Part shown: one piece after another, positions 19,602 to 28,625 of the stretch
Numbering within the stretch: the first letter of the stretch is position 1
Layout of the letters: the number at the start of each line of letters is the position of its first letter
Source: Kluyvera intermedia
GTDB lineage: Bacteria; Pseudomonadota; Gammaproteobacteria; Enterobacterales; Enterobacteriaceae
Assembly (NCBI RefSeq): GCF_034424175.1
Contig: NZ_CP139986.1
Location: 1,612,001 to 1,676,000 of the forward strand
Length of the DNA stretch: 64,000 nt
Direction of reading: 5' to 3'
Notes under the pieces: model-generated
Told to the model about the DNA's origin: nothing
Seen by the model: only the letters and a program-made list of their open reading frames with translations
The model's database searches: none
Translations under genes and position numbers: made by a program

Positions 19602-19837
19602 AAGCCACAGCTTCCGTGCGCACCATCACAAAGGGGGGAATAATACCGCTTCCCGTCACATTCTACCAGTACCAAATCTCATTTCCTGTACACATTTATT
19701 AAACATTTTAATAACAGATCTCAAAACTCAACTTAAATTTTAAACAATATTTAATTTTATGCTGCCTGGTGGTAACGTAACCGCACGGATGTTTTTACCT
19801 GCATGTAACAAATCGCAGTCAAGTAAGGCCCCCTACG

Positions 19838-21490
19838 ATGAAAAAAAAGATAGCTGTACCCAACGCACAGCAAACGGGTAGCGAAACCATTTCTGTGGCG
19901 ACTAAGGCGAAGACTCGGGTGGTGCACGAGACAGATGTGTTGCTGATCGGTGGCGGAATTATGAGCGCCACGCTGGGTACATGGCTGCAGGAATTAGAGC
20001 CAGACTGGTCAATTACCATGGTTGAACAGATGGAAAGCGTTGCGGAAGAAAGTTCTAACGGCTGGAACAACGCCGGTACCGGACACTCTGCACTCATGGA
20101 ACTCAACTATACCCCGCAAAAAGCCGATGGCTCTGTCAGCATCGAGAAAGCCATTGATATTAACGAAGCCTTCCAGATTTCCCGCCAGTTCTGGGCGCAT
20201 CAGGTCACGCGCGGCGTGCTGACGCAGCCGAAAAGCTTCATCAATACCGTCCCGCATATGAGCTTTGTCTGGGGCGATGATAACGTCAACTTCCTGCGCG
20301 CCCGCTATCGCGCGTTGCAGAAAAGTCCGTTGTTTAACGGGATGCGTTATTCCGAAGATCACGAACAAATTAAGCAGTGGGCGCCGCTGGTGATGGAAGG
20401 CCGCGACCCGCAGCAGAAAATTGCCGCGACTCGTACCGAGGCGGGCACTGACGTTAACTATGGCGAAATCACTCGCCAGATGATTAACGCGCTGAAAAAA
20501 CGCGAACATTTTGCGCTACAGCTCAATACCGTGGTGCGTCGTTTCCGCCGTAATGCGGATAACAGCTGGAGCGTGACGGTTTCTGATGCCAATGACAGCC
20601 ACGCCAAACGCACCATTAAAGCTAAGTTTATCTTTATTGGTGCCGGCGGCGCGGCATTGAAACTGATGCAACAAACCCGAATTCCGCAGGCGAAAGAGTA
20701 CGCAGGTTTCCCTGTTGGCGGTCAATTCCTGGTGTGTGATAACCCTGAAGTGGTTAACCATCACCTGGCGAAAGTTTACGGTCAGGCCTCCGTTGGCGCA
20801 CCGCCAATGTCCGTTCCGCACATTGATACCCGCATTATTGACGGTAAACGTGTGGTGTTGTTTGGTCCGTTCGCGACCTTCTCCACGCGATTCCTGAAAA
20901 ATGGTTCGCTGTGGGATCTGCTGGCCTCAACCAATAAATCCAACATTCTACCGATGCTGAACGTGGGGCTGGAAAACTTTGACCTGGTCAAATATCTGGT
21001 CAGTCAGGTACTGCAAAAAGATAAAGATCGTCATGCAGCGCTACGCGCTTACTACCCAATGGCGAAAAAACAGGATTGGCGTTTATGGCAGGCTGGTCAG
21101 CGCGTGCAGATAATCAAACGTGATTCACGTATTGGCGGCGTATTGCGTCTGGGTACTGAAGTAGTGAGCGATGACGAAGGCACCGTGGCAGCGCTGCTGG
21201 GAGCTTCTCCTGGCGCATCAACGGCTGCACCGATCATGCTCGATCTGCTGGACAAAGTATTCAAAGATAAAATGCAAACTGCCGAGTGGCAGGAGAAAAT
21301 CCGCGCGGTGGTGCCGACTTACGGCTCTACGCTGACGGAAAACCCACACTTGATTGACCAAACGCTGGCCTATACCAGTGAAGTGCTGGGGCTTCGTCAT
21401 GAAGTCGCGCGTGAAGCCGATCCGGTGCCTGCGGTGCAGGTGGCATCAAAGCCAGTAGAAGTGAAAGAGATGGCTGATATTGCGTTGTAA
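19838..21490 (+). CDS. mqo: Malate:quinone oxidoreductase Mqo
   Basis: Membrane-associated FAD enzyme that oxidises malate to oxaloacetate and reduces quinone, an alternative to soluble malate dehydrogenase in the TCA cycle. The product is 550 residues (E. coli 548). The FAD-binding Rossmann motif is [11 protein letters not shown] at about 37-47, followed by the family segment [20 protein letters not shown]. Conserved [10 protein letters not shown] and GASPGAST occur towards the C-terminus. The Mqo-ecotin neighbourhood matches E. coli. The ATG at 19838 is preceded by aagtaagg. Confidence 0.97.
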   Translation: MKKKIAVPNAQQTGSETISVATKAKTRVVHETDVLLIGGGIMSATLGTWLQELEPDWSITMVEQMESVAEESSNGWNNAGTGHSALMELNYTPQKADGSVSIEKAIDINEAFQISRQFWAHQVTRGVLTQPKSFINTVPHMSFVWGDDNVNFLRARYRALQKSPLFNGMRYSEDHEQIKQWAPLVMEGRDPQQKIAATRTEAGTDVNYGEITRQMINALKKREHFALQLNTVVRRFRRNADNSWSVTVSDANDSHAKRTIKAKFIFIGAGGAALKLMQQTRIPQAKEYAGFPVGGQFLVCDNPEVVNHHLAKVYGQASVGAPPMSVPHIDTRIIDGKRVVLFGPFATFSTRFLKNGSLWDLLASTNKSNILPMLNVGLENFDLVKYLVSQVLQKDKDRHAALRAYYPMAKKQDWRLWQAGQRVQIIKRDSRIGGVLRLGTEVVSDDEGTVAALLGASPGASTAAPIMLDLLDKVFKDKMQTAEWQEKIRAVVPTYGSTLTENPHLIDQTLAYTSEVLGLRHEVAREADPVPAVQVASKPVEVKEMADIAL

Positions 21491-21511
21491 AAATTAACGA
21501 CGATCGAACGT

Positions 21512-21628
21512 ATCCCGGGCGAGGCGTTTACGCCGACCCCGGGTTAGCTCGGAGCACATTCTCGGCGTCACTTCGTTCGTCTGGGCTACAACCCCGTAGC
21601 CCGGGCAAGGCGCAAGCCGCCCCCGGGA
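21512..21628. repeat. REP/BIME between mqo and eco
   Basis: Two GC-rich palindromic units, at 21512-21546 (atcccgggcgaggcg to ccccgggtta) and 21596-21628 (gtagcccgggcaaggcg to cccccggga), flank an internal segment. They belong to the same gtagcccgg family as the units at 54-130, 6.8 kb and 60.3 kb. They sit between the convergent mqo and eco genes. Confidence 0.75.
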
Positions 21629-21656
21629 AAGCCGGTGACGGCGTTCGGGTTAAACC

Positions 21657-22148
21657 TTAACGCACAACGGCGCTAAGGATCTCTTCTTTGGCTTCCCACA
21701 CGCGATACTTCACTTCAACGTTATCTGGCGTATAGACCACAATCGGCAGCTTACTGTTGTAGCGCAGCATGCCATCATCGCCCAATGACGCGGTAACGAA
21801 CTGCTTGGTTTTCTTCTGGTCAGGGCAGGCCATCATGGTGGACATTGGCCCGGTTACTTTTTCAACGACGTAATAGTCATAACCCCAGCCTTCAAGCGTT
21901 TTACTTTCCAGTTCAGCGCCCAGGCGATGGCGATTACAGTCGACGTCCAGCGTTTGACCAATCAATAACTCCACCTTAAACGCTGACTCGTCTTTCTGTG
22001 CGGGTAGCTGAATAACCTGGCGCTTCATCCCTTTCTCAGCCTGTGGGTACGGCGCGACCTTCTCCAGTGGCTGCTCAGCAGCCCAGGCAGAGCTGGAAGC
22101 ACAGGCGATGGCAAGTAATGATGCGGCAAGTTTATGTGTCTTTTTCAC
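21657..22148 (-). CDS. eco: Ecotin, periplasmic serine protease inhibitor
   Basis: Dimeric periplasmic inhibitor of chymotrypsin-fold serine proteases, including trypsin, elastase, factor Xa and neutrophil elastase. The product is 163 residues (E. coli 162). The signal peptide is [23 protein letters not shown], followed by mature [20 protein letters not shown]. The reactive loop STMMAC is intact, with P1 Met at residue 105 of the precursor, and Cys71 and Cys108 form the expected disulfide. The C-terminal secondary-site strand [10 protein letters not shown] is present. A Fur-like site lies upstream. Confidence 0.96.
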   Translation of the reverse strand: MKKTHKLAASLLAIACASSSAWAAEQPLEKVAPYPQAEKGMKRQVIQLPAQKDESAFKVELLIGQTLDVDCNRHRLGAELESKTLEGWGYDYYVVEKVTGPMSTMMACPDQKKTKQFVTASLGDDGMLRYNSKLPIVVYTPDNVEVKYRVWEAKEEILSAVVR

Positions 22149-22201
22149 TGTTCGTCCTTTTTATCAGTATGTAACAAGTGCAGAATATCATTGATGTTAT
22201 C

Positions 22202-22216
22202 AATGATAATCGTTAT
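22202..22216 (-). promoter_or_regulatory. Putative Fur-type box upstream of eco
   Basis: aatgataatcgttat matches 14 of the 15 central-right positions of the consensus GATAATGATAATCATTATC. It lies about 54 bp upstream of the eco start codon. Iron regulation of ecotin is not something I know to be established, so this is a prediction from sequence only. Confidence 0.4.
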
Positions 22217-22283
22217 TTACTGAATTTTGCATTAGGAATAGTGCTATATATCGACCTTAACCTCTAATCCAGCGATTATCTCT

Positions 22284-23162
22284 TTATATTCCATTCAGTA
22301 GATGCGTTATAAACTTTGTTAGTTTAGGCAATGGACGCAAATCTTGCCGCCAAAGCAGATGAATAGGCCGCGGCTGTGGGGTAAATGCCTCAAGTACGCG
22401 TACCAGTCTGCCGCAAGCCAAATCTTCAGCCAGTAAGACTTCGGGTTGCAGCAGCAGCCCCGCGCCGGCAATCGCTGCCATGCGCAGACCATGTCCATCG
22501 TTGCAGCGCAAGATGGCATCGCGTTTCCATCTGACTTCACCTGCCATTCCGGGCAACAGCCATTCGTTACGAGCCGTCCAGACGGTGTGAGATAAGCACA
22601 GATGTTCGGTTAGCTCGGCAGGCGTTTGGGGGATGCCATAGCGTGCTAAATAATCTGGTGATGCGCAGATCACCATCCGATACTCACACAGATATTTCGC
22701 GACAATATCGGTTTGCTGAATATTGCCAATGCGGATGGCCAGATCGATACCTTCATCCACTAAATCGACCATCCGGTTGGTCAGGTCAAGCTCAATACGC
22801 ACCTCCGGCCAGACCTGCAAAAAAGAGGCGGCCAGCGGGGACACGACGCAGGATCCAAATGAGGTCGGTGCACTGACCCGCAACGTGCCCGCGGGCGCGA
22901 GGCGCAGGCGTTCCACGGAGCTTTCGGCTATCAACACCTGTTCCAGCACTCGTCGGGATTCCTCCACAAAGACACGGCCAGCATCCGTCAGGCTTTGGCG
23001 ACGGGTATTTCGCTCAAGCAAGCGTGTGCCAAGCTGGCTTTCCAGTTGAGCGATATATTTTCCCACCATGACCGCGGATATCCCCAGTCGGTTGGCCGCA
23101 TCGGTAAAGCTTCCGCTTTCAACCACCGCGACAAAGATCTCCATTGACCGCAATTTATCCAT
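22284..23162 (-). CDS. LysR-family transcriptional regulator
   Basis: LysR-type regulator of 292 residues. The N-terminal winged helix-turn-helix spans residues 1-60 (MEIFVAVVESGSFTDAANRLGIS), with the linker helix after it and a periplasmic-binding-protein-like effector domain at about 90-290 (APAGTLRVSAPTSFG). It is divergent from a short-chain dehydrogenase gene across a 98-bp gap that contains a T-N11-A type dyad. That arrangement suggests it regulates its neighbour and itself. The effector is unknown. E. coli K-12 has no counterpart at this position, where nap genes follow eco. Confidence 0.9.
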   Translation of the reverse strand: MDKLRSMEIFVAVVESGSFTDAANRLGISAVMVGKYIAQLESQLGTRLLERNTRRQSLTDAGRVFVEESRRVLEQVLIAESSVERLRLAPAGTLRVSAPTSFGSCVVSPLAASFLQVWPEVRIELDLTNRMVDLVDEGIDLAIRIGNIQQTDIVAKYLCEYRMVICASPDYLARYGIPQTPAELTEHLCLSHTVWTARNEWLLPGMAGEVRWKRDAILRCNDGHGLRMAAIAGAGLLLQPEVLLAEDLACGRLVRVLEAFTPQPRPIHLLWRQDLRPLPKLTKFITHLLNGI

Positions 23163-23177
23163 ATTACAAACCTTTGG

Positions 23178-23192
23178 TTAGTAATCATCTAA
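23178..23192. promoter_or_regulatory. LysR-type operator dyad between regulator and SDR gene
   Basis: TTAG at 23178-23181 and CTAA at 23189-23192 form an inverted repeat with a 7-nt spacer and contain the T-N11-A pattern of LysR sites. It lies 16 bp from the LysR start codon and about 70 bp from the SDR start. Confidence 0.5.
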
Positions 23193-23260
23193 TCTTCTAC
23201 CAGTTTATCTGATATTTGATTGGGTAAAGAATAAAGGCTTACCACATTAAGGAGTCCATC

Positions 23261-23863
23261 ATGAAAATCGTCATTATTGGTGCCAGCGGCACAGTGGGAA
23301 GTGCGGTAGCAGACGTACTTAGCCGTCATCACGATGTCATACGCGTGGGACGTACCCATGGTGATGAGCTTGTCGATATCACCTCGCAAGCAAGCGTTGA
23401 GGCGTTGTTTGAAAAAATAGGCAAAGTTGATGCGATAGTGTCGGCGACAGGTGGGGTCTTTTTCGGCCCGCTATCGAGCATGACGGATGATAATTTCAAC
23501 CAGGGCCTACAGGATAAACTGTTGGGGCAAATCCGACTGGTGCTGACCGGGCAGCATTATCTTAATGCTGGAGGTTCCATTACGCTTATCAGTGGGATTA
23601 TCGCCCAGGAACCCATCACTCAAGGCACCAATGCCGCCACGGTAAATGCCGGGCTGGAAGGTTTTGTACGTTCTGCCGCTTGCGAATTACCGCATGGGAT
23701 CCGCATTAATTTGATTAGCCCAACGGTATTGAGTGAATCGGCAAAAGCCTATGAAGATTTTTTCCCCGGTTTTGAAAGCGTGGCCGCGTCAACGGTTGCC
23801 AATGCTTTTCGTCGCAGCGTCGAAGGCGTGCAGACCGGGCGCATTTATCAGGTTGGTTATTAG
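23261..23863 (+). CDS. Short-chain dehydrogenase-like protein, active-site Tyr absent
   Basis: Rossmann-fold protein of 200 residues. The N-terminal nucleotide-binding motif GASGTVGSAV fits SDRs, and SATGG corresponds to the NNAG region. The catalytic Ser is plausible in LISGI, but the usual YxxxK is not seen: the equivalent stretch reads TNAATVNAGLEGF. This matches an SDR subgroup (Lin1944-like) described as lacking the standard catalytic residues. The reaction is therefore unknown, and it may bind rather than oxidise its ligand. It is divergent from the LysR regulator. The ribosome-binding site aaggag lies 8 bp upstream of the ATG. Confidence 0.88.
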   Translation: MKIVIIGASGTVGSAVADVLSRHHDVIRVGRTHGDELVDITSQASVEALFEKIGKVDAIVSATGGVFFGPLSSMTDDNFNQGLQDKLLGQIRLVLTGQHYLNAGGSITLISGIIAQEPITQGTNAATVNAGLEGFVRSAACELPHGIRINLISPTVLSESAKAYEDFFPGFESVAASTVANAFRRSVEGVQTGRIYQVGY

Positions 23864-23895
23864 TTGCTGACCGCCATTTTCGCGGCTAAGAAAAT

Positions 23896-23924
23896 ATCCC
23901 CCAACGCACGCTGCGCTGGGGGAT
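23896..23924 (-). terminator. Terminator between the SDR gene and the gtr cassette
   Basis: The hairpin atcccccaacgca/tgcgctgggggat has one wobble pair and a 3-nt loop. On the minus strand it is followed by atattttc. It lies 6 bp beyond the stop codon of the gtr glucosyltransferase and may work in both directions. Confidence 0.7.
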
Positions 23925-23930
23925 AGGGGA

Positions 23931-25466
23931 TTATTGAATTGAAATTTCAGCTACGGCGCCCTGAGGAATTTTCGTGTAGTACCAATAATCATCGTTAATC
24001 TGCACGAATTTAAATTCATCTGGGGCAAGGGTCATTGTTTTGCCCTTCAACGTGAAATGTATCTGGCCTTCCAGCGGCTGGGTACTTATCAGAAGAAGCT
24101 CACCTTTATCATTGAACCAGGCATTGGTGTTGGCATTAACTGATTGTTTCTTACCGCTAACCATCACCGAATAGTCAAATCCGGTTGTTTTTCTTTCAAT
24201 ACCCTGAGCGCCAAAATATTTGCCATATACATGCGCTTCATGCCAGAAATCAAACTCACCGCCGCGATTTTGCATTTTAAGAAAATGAAAATCAGGGATC
24301 GTGAACTCACTTTTTTCCTGCGCCAACTGGTTATCGATAATTTCCAGTCGAACTTCATTTTGCTGATACACGTGATAGTAGGAGGTGTAAATCAGGCTGA
24401 ATGACCAGATAAAAACGCCAAGCAGCAAAGCATTGATTGCCATAACACCTGACATCACGGTTTTGTTTGCTGTATTAAGGAGTTCTCGAGCCAGGAATGC
24501 AACGGCTAACAGGAAGAAGACGAAGGTCGACATCATAACCCTGTCTGGATAGGTCGGTGCAGCAACCATAATCAAAGAGGTGCCAATGCCAATGACTATC
24601 GACAGAATAATGACGTTAAGGTTGAACTTATTAAAGCGAAGTCCTTTTTTCTGTGCGTAAAGTAGAATCAATGCCAGCAGTGCCAATACCACGTAGGAAA
24701 TCCAGATTAACGCCAGATGTCCAAATACGCGCTCGCTAACATGAACATAGATGCGCTGGAAAATGGACATTTGGTACCACGCGTCACCATGGGCACGAAT
24801 GAAATTACCCGGTGAGAATATGAGTATGCTGGTACCGATTAATGCTGAAATAAAGTAGAGACACTTGTTGAGCTGCAGGCGTTTATCACGCCAGAGATCG
24901 TGAACAATGGCTAATGCCGCAATGCCGACAACAAACGGGGCAATACTTTCATTTGAACAGCCTGCGAGCACACCCAGAATTAGCATCACCACCTGTGTGC
25001 GTTCTTCACGCTGAGTCTGAATGCGGTATAAATTCCATATCCAGGCGACCACAAACAGGTTAGTCCAGAGATAGTTGGCGCTTCCTACAATCCAGAATAC
25101 CGTCTGACCGATGTTAGGGTTCGCAATCCAGAAGGTGAGAAATACCAATGCGAAAATAGAGGCATCGTGTTTTTGCCAGCGTAATGTACCGGTTGGCGTT
25201 TTGACGATGAAATAGCAGAATACGACAACCAGCAAACCCGTCATCGCCGAGATAATGGCGCGAGACCCGCTAGCCAGTAACAGTGCGCTGCTGTAATCTG
25301 CGACAACGCGTCCGCTCCAGGTCAGGTAATGATTGAGATGCGTGTCTAAGGAAGTGCCTAACATAGCATACACGTAATCATCAGAATGTAGCGGGGTATA
25401 CCACTCGATAATGAATACGGTAATAAAGGCAATTAAAACAACGGCCCAACTTACAACTTTTTGCAT
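23931..25466 (-). CDS. Serotype-specific glucosyltransferase, gtr cassette third gene
   Basis: Polytopic membrane protein of 511 residues with about ten hydrophobic segments from the N-terminus to residue 365, then a soluble C-terminal periplasmic domain rich in beta-type sequence. An early acidic pair in a loop (YTPLHSDDYVYAML) fits the GT-C type catalytic motif of Gtr glucosyltransferases. Its place after gtrA and gtrB predicts transfer of glucose from bactoprenol-phosphate to an O-antigen repeat in the periplasm. The third gene differs between serotypes, so linkage and acceptor cannot be read from sequence. It starts 3 bp after the gtrB stop, so the genes are one operon. Base composition is visibly more AT-rich than in flanking core genes. 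Confidence 0.85.
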   Translation of the reverse strand: MQKVVSWAVVLIAFITVFIIEWYTPLHSDDYVYAMLGTSLDTHLNHYLTWSGRVVADYSSALLLASGSRAIISAMTGLLVVVFCYFIVKTPTGTLRWQKHDASIFALVFLTFWIANPNIGQTVFWIVGSANYLWTNLFVVAWIWNLYRIQTQREERTQVVMLILGVLAGCSNESIAPFVVGIAALAIVHDLWRDKRLQLNKCLYFISALIGTSILIFSPGNFIRAHGDAWYQMSIFQRIYVHVSERVFGHLALIWISYVVLALLALILLYAQKKGLRFNKFNLNVIILSIVIGIGTSLIMVAAPTYPDRVMMSTFVFFLLAVAFLARELLNTANKTVMSGVMAINALLLGVFIWSFSLIYTSYYHVYQQNEVRLEIIDNQLAQEKSEFTIPDFHFLKMQNRGGEFDFWHEAHVYGKYFGAQGIERKTTGFDYSVMVSGKKQSVNANTNAWFNDKGELLLISTQPLEGQIHFTLKGKTMTLAPDEFKFVQINDDYWYYTKIPQGAVAEISIQ

Positions 25467-25469
25467 TAA

Positions 25470-26414
25470 TTAGTCCTTTATCCGCGCAGTATGATGTGCT
25501 TTTTTCTTAATAATATATCTGGGACGCTTTTTGGTTTCGATATAGATTCGGCCGATATACTCGCCAAGTACGCCAATCCCGATGAGCTGGATCCCACCTA
25601 AAAACAGGATCGAGACAATCAGTGATGGATATCCCTGTACGGCATTGCCCCAAATGACTTTATCTATGACCATCCAAAAACCATAGGCGAAAGACAGGAG
25701 CGCCACGGCCAGGCCGAGGTAGGTCCAGACTCTCAGTGGGAAGGTTGAAAAGGACGTTATCCCCTCAAGCGCCAGATTCCATAATTTCCAGCCGTTAAAT
25801 TTACTTTCGCCAGCAACACGTTCCGCTCTGGAATACAGAACAACTTCGGTGCGCCCACCAACCCATGAAAGAATACCTTTCATGAACAGATTGTTTTCTG
25901 GAAGTTGTTTAATATTCTCGACGACTTCTCGACTCATCAAACGAAAATCGCCCACGTTTTCTTCAATATGTGGCTTGCTGATTTTGTTGTGTAGCTTGTA
26001 AAACCACTCTGCGGTTTTACGTTTCAAATGGCCGTCAACAGAGCGGTCTTCACGTTTGGCCAGCACAACATCGGCCCCTTCTTGCCATTTTTCAATTAGC
26101 CTGGGGATAACATCGATGGGATCTTGCAGATCGACATCGATGGGGATGACGGCATCGCCGCTTGCGTAATCCAGTCCAGCAAAGAGTGCCGGTTCTTTAC
26201 CAAAATTCCTTGTCAGCGGTAGCGAAATCACTAACGGATCTGCGGTCGCTAGCGCTTCAACGATGGATTCCGTCGCATCGGTACTTCCATCATTGATAAA
26301 GACAATCTCAATGTCATAAGGCTTAAGACCAACGTGTTCGCGAACGGCCTTATAAAAAATACCGACAGTTTCTTCTTCATTAAAAACAGGAACGATCAGT
26401 GAGATTTTCATCAT
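25470..26414 (-). CDS. gtrB: Bactoprenol glucosyltransferase GtrB
   Basis: Transfers glucose from UDP-glucose to undecaprenyl phosphate on the cytoplasmic face of the inner membrane. The product is 314 residues, normal for GtrB (about 305-320). It has a GT-A family 2 domain with [13 protein letters not shown] at the N-terminus, [10 protein letters not shown], the DxD-like VDLQDP, and [17 protein letters not shown]. Two C-terminal transmembrane helices span about 230-255 and 268-290. Its ATG overlaps the 3' end of gtrA. The second codon is also ATG, so the start could be 26411. Confidence 0.94.
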   Translation of the reverse strand: MMKISLIVPVFNEEETVGIFYKAVREHVGLKPYDIEIVFINDGSTDATESIVEALATADPLVISLPLTRNFGKEPALFAGLDYASGDAVIPIDVDLQDPIDVIPRLIEKWQEGADVVLAKREDRSVDGHLKRKTAEWFYKLHNKISKPHIEENVGDFRLMSREVVENIKQLPENNLFMKGILSWVGGRTEVVLYSRAERVAGESKFNGWKLWNLALEGITSFSTFPLRVWTYLGLAVALLSFAYGFWMVIDKVIWGNAVQGYPSLIVSILFLGGIQLIGIGVLGEYIGRIYIETKKRPRYIIKKKAHHTARIKD

Positions 26415-26770
26415 GCACTCTTGAATACGATGAGTTTTGAATAAATGAAGCCAGCAACGAGGCTGAAACCGGAAAATGCAATCAGTGTGACTAACGCAGG
26501 TATCGAAAGCTTATCAGCGATGTAGCCGGTTAGACCCGCCATCGCACCCATAAAGAGGACGAACGCGATATATCGCCCTAAGGTCGCTTTGGAGTTGAAC
26601 GTCCATTTGGCATTGGCAAAGAAACTGAATGTTACGGCGCAACAGAAGGCAACTATGTTCGCGAGCGCCTGTGTGCTCGCAAAAAAATGAACCAGCGCAC
26701 CAAAGCAAAGCCAGTGGATTGCGGTGTTGAGAATGCCTACAGAGATATAGCGTCCGAATAGCTTTAACAT
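26411..26770 (-). CDS. gtrA: GtrA flippase of O-antigen glucosylation
   Basis: Small membrane protein of 119 residues with four transmembrane helices, typical of GtrA, which is proposed to flip bactoprenol-phosphate-glucose to the periplasmic side. Family-like features are [15 protein letters not shown] at the N-terminus, [12 protein letters not shown] in the middle and [10 protein letters not shown] at the end. It is the first gene of the gtrA-gtrB-gtr operon and overlaps gtrB by 4 nt. No integrase or prophage gene flanks the cassette. Confidence 0.94.
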   Translation of the reverse strand: MLKLFGRYISVGILNTAIHWLCFGALVHFFASTQALANIVAFCCAVTFSFFANAKWTFNSKATLGRYIAFVLFMGAMAGLTGYIADKLSIPALVTLIAFSGFSLVAGFIYSKLIVFKSA

Positions 26771-27251
26771 TATAAGATGGCGTCAGTTTAAGTGGTCGGC
26801 AGTTTAGTACTAACCGATTATGCAATCAACCATCAAGAAATCGTATTTTTTACGGTAGATACATTCATGATGACGTAAAAGTGTCTGAGAAAACGCGCAT
26901 GTCCTGTCCTGGAATTGGTGGTCGAAACCGCGTGGTTTTCCAGATAAGAAAAGGGGGGCTCACTATTTTAGCTTCGGTGGCTTTAAGCTTATTCTTAGAA
27001 TCTGAAGTTCCAGAGCCACTGCCTAGCCGTTAGACACAAATCAAACATTCGGGATCGATTTTACCCGCTGCGCAAAACACTGTTGTTTTATTCACTTACA
27101 TTATTTCATTGATTTTTGTCAGTCTTTATCTAGTTACACGGTGAAACATTTTCATTAGTGAACTACCACGCATAATGATAATTTCGCATGCAAATTAAGT
27201 ATGACGCGTCAGATGTTACTTAATCGTATATTTCTATAATAATGTGAGTTA
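26771..27251. other. Non-coding AT-rich gap between gtrA and the exported-protein pair
   Basis: About 480 bp separating divergent units. It must carry the gtrA promoter and that of the gene at 27252. I see a TATAAT at 27235-27240, very close to the 27252 start codon, and only one GATC (27048-27051). I find no tRNA, integrase remnant or att-like repeat by eye. Confidence 0.5.
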
Positions 27252-27650
27252 ATGATGCCAGCAAATAAACTAACTATAGCGGTCGCTATAGCGCTTTGTG
27301 TTTCGCCTTTTATCGCCCCTGATGCCTTTGCACTTAGCGCTAAGTATCGGGAACAGCTAGATAAATCGGGTTGTACGCAGGTTACTGATTCCAATGGTAC
27401 TTGTGATATCCATAAAACTAAGGCGCAGAATGAAGCCTTATTGTCTAAAAATCCGGTTATTCATGAGCGTAAGAAGATAGGCCAATTTCTTCATGATTCC
27501 GTGATAGGAAAATCGACCGATGACGCCTATGAAGCATTAAATCAATACGGTTTTAATAACCCTGAGCCGCTTGCCTGGATAAAAGGAAATAACAAAGTTA
27601 TTTTAGATCTTAATTCTACAGGCATTGTTATTGCGGCAACATTGTATTAA
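27252..27650 (+). CDS. Small exported protein of unknown function
   Basis: The product is 132 residues. A likely Sec signal peptide (MMPANKLTIAVAIALCVSPFIAPDAFA) is followed by a mature domain of about 105 residues with two Cys (CTQV and CDIH), which could form a periplasmic disulfide. It has a charged middle (KKIGQFLHDSVIGKSTDDAYEALNQYGF) and a C-terminal strand-rich WIKGNNKVILDLNSTGIVIAATLY. I do not recognise the family. It lies 27 bp upstream of the next exported-protein gene and the two are probably cotranscribed. Base composition is lower in GC than the core genes. An ATG three bases later (27255) is an alternative start; no strong ribosome-binding site is visible. Confidence 0.75.
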   Translation: MMPANKLTIAVAIALCVSPFIAPDAFALSAKYREQLDKSGCTQVTDSNGTCDIHKTKAQNEALLSKNPVIHERKKIGQFLHDSVIGKSTDDAYEALNQYGFNNPEPLAWIKGNNKVILDLNSTGIVIAATLY

Positions 27651-27676
27651 TACCCTTATTTGATTTAGTGAAAAAC

Positions 27677-28477
27677 ATGAAAAAATTATTACTCGTTTCT
27701 CTTCTTTTTTCTCTGTCCGCTAATGCGACTGATATCGATAAAGATGCTGCAAAAGCCAGAGACGTCATTGGCGCTACTGGTTCTGCCATCTCAGATCCCA
27801 CCTTAGGCGGCACGACAACGTATAGCGGGACATCTGTTACAGGGGCAAACTCTTATTATGGTGACGCATATATGGCTGCCCGCAATCAGCAGATGCTAGG
27901 CGTTGCGACGCCCGTCGCGCCAACCGTTAATACCCCACCTACATCGACATTTACACCTAAAGCCTCGATCCAGAAAACGCCTCCCACACCACAAGTTGCG
28001 ACGCCGAGTATTACAGGGACCTCTTATCGAAATCATGTTAACCAGCTGATGAGCCAGTCTTTAGCGGCAGTGGCACCGGTTGCAACACCTAAGCAAAATG
28101 TACCCTCGACGGTATTAGCGACCACCATCCAACAGGCTAAACCTGCGACCCCCAACATCCCGACCACGGCGACAAACACGACAGCACCAACCATTAATGT
28201 AGATTCATCGACCTTAAAACCTGACGCTCAAATCATGACGGATAAAGGCATCGTGACGGCCTCAACACTCAAACCGGGTACACAGGTTGCAGTGCCATAC
28301 GATAGCGCTTTCACAACGTCTGTGAGAGGAGGTCATAATCACGCTAAAGGTTTTGATCATGCCGAACATGGAACAGGTAACGGGGCTAACAATGCCGCTA
28401 GCTCTAACAGTGCTCATGGGCTTGGTGGAGGTTCTCATATTGGTGGTGGTCGTAGTGGTGGCGGGTTCCATTACTGA
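27677..28477 (+). CDS. Exported Thr/Pro/Ala-rich protein with His/Gly-rich tail, unknown function
   Basis: The product is 266 residues from the ATG at 27677; a GTG at 27668 would add three residues (MKN). The signal peptide MKKLLLVSLLFSLSANA precedes mature TDIDKDAAKARD. Residues about 75-180 are a low-complexity Thr/Pro/Ala/Gln region, likely disordered. A short ordered-looking segment (IMTDKGIVTASTLKPGTQVAVPYDS) follows, and then a tail with several His and many Gly (from RGGHNHAKGFDHAEHGTG to a final GGGFHY), which could bind metal or associate with a surface. No lipobox, LPXTG or autotransporter barrel is seen. I do not recognise the family. It sits directly after the small exported protein at 27252. 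Confidence 0.72.
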   Translation: MKKLLLVSLLFSLSANATDIDKDAAKARDVIGATGSAISDPTLGGTTTYSGTSVTGANSYYGDAYMAARNQQMLGVATPVAPTVNTPPTSTFTPKASIQKTPPTPQVATPSITGTSYRNHVNQLMSQSLAAVAPVATPKQNVPSTVLATTIQQAKPATPNIPTTATNTTAPTINVDSSTLKPDAQIMTDKGIVTASTLKPGTQVAVPYDSAFTTSVRGGHNHAKGFDHAEHGTGNGANNAASSNSAHGLGGGSHIGGGRSGGGFHY

Positions 28478-28625
28478 TAGACGAGAAAGAAAAGGAAGGG
28501 AAGGTTAGAGAATTTTTTCTCTGTAAAGATACAGGCAAGGATGCTTTCATTACGCAACATCAAAATGATGAGTCACTCTGCGTAACATTCACACTCTGTT
28601 TGAGTTATTTCACAACCCATTTGCC

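Noticed and set aside
26771..27051. OxyR/Dam phase-variation switch upstream of gtrA
   Set aside because: Salmonella gtr operons show a cluster of GATC sites; here only one GATC (27048-27051) is present, far from gtrA.
26800..27250. tRNA gene or att site at the edge of the gtr block
   Set aside because: I looked for a proL-like sequence and for direct repeats of tRNA 3' ends and found none by eye.
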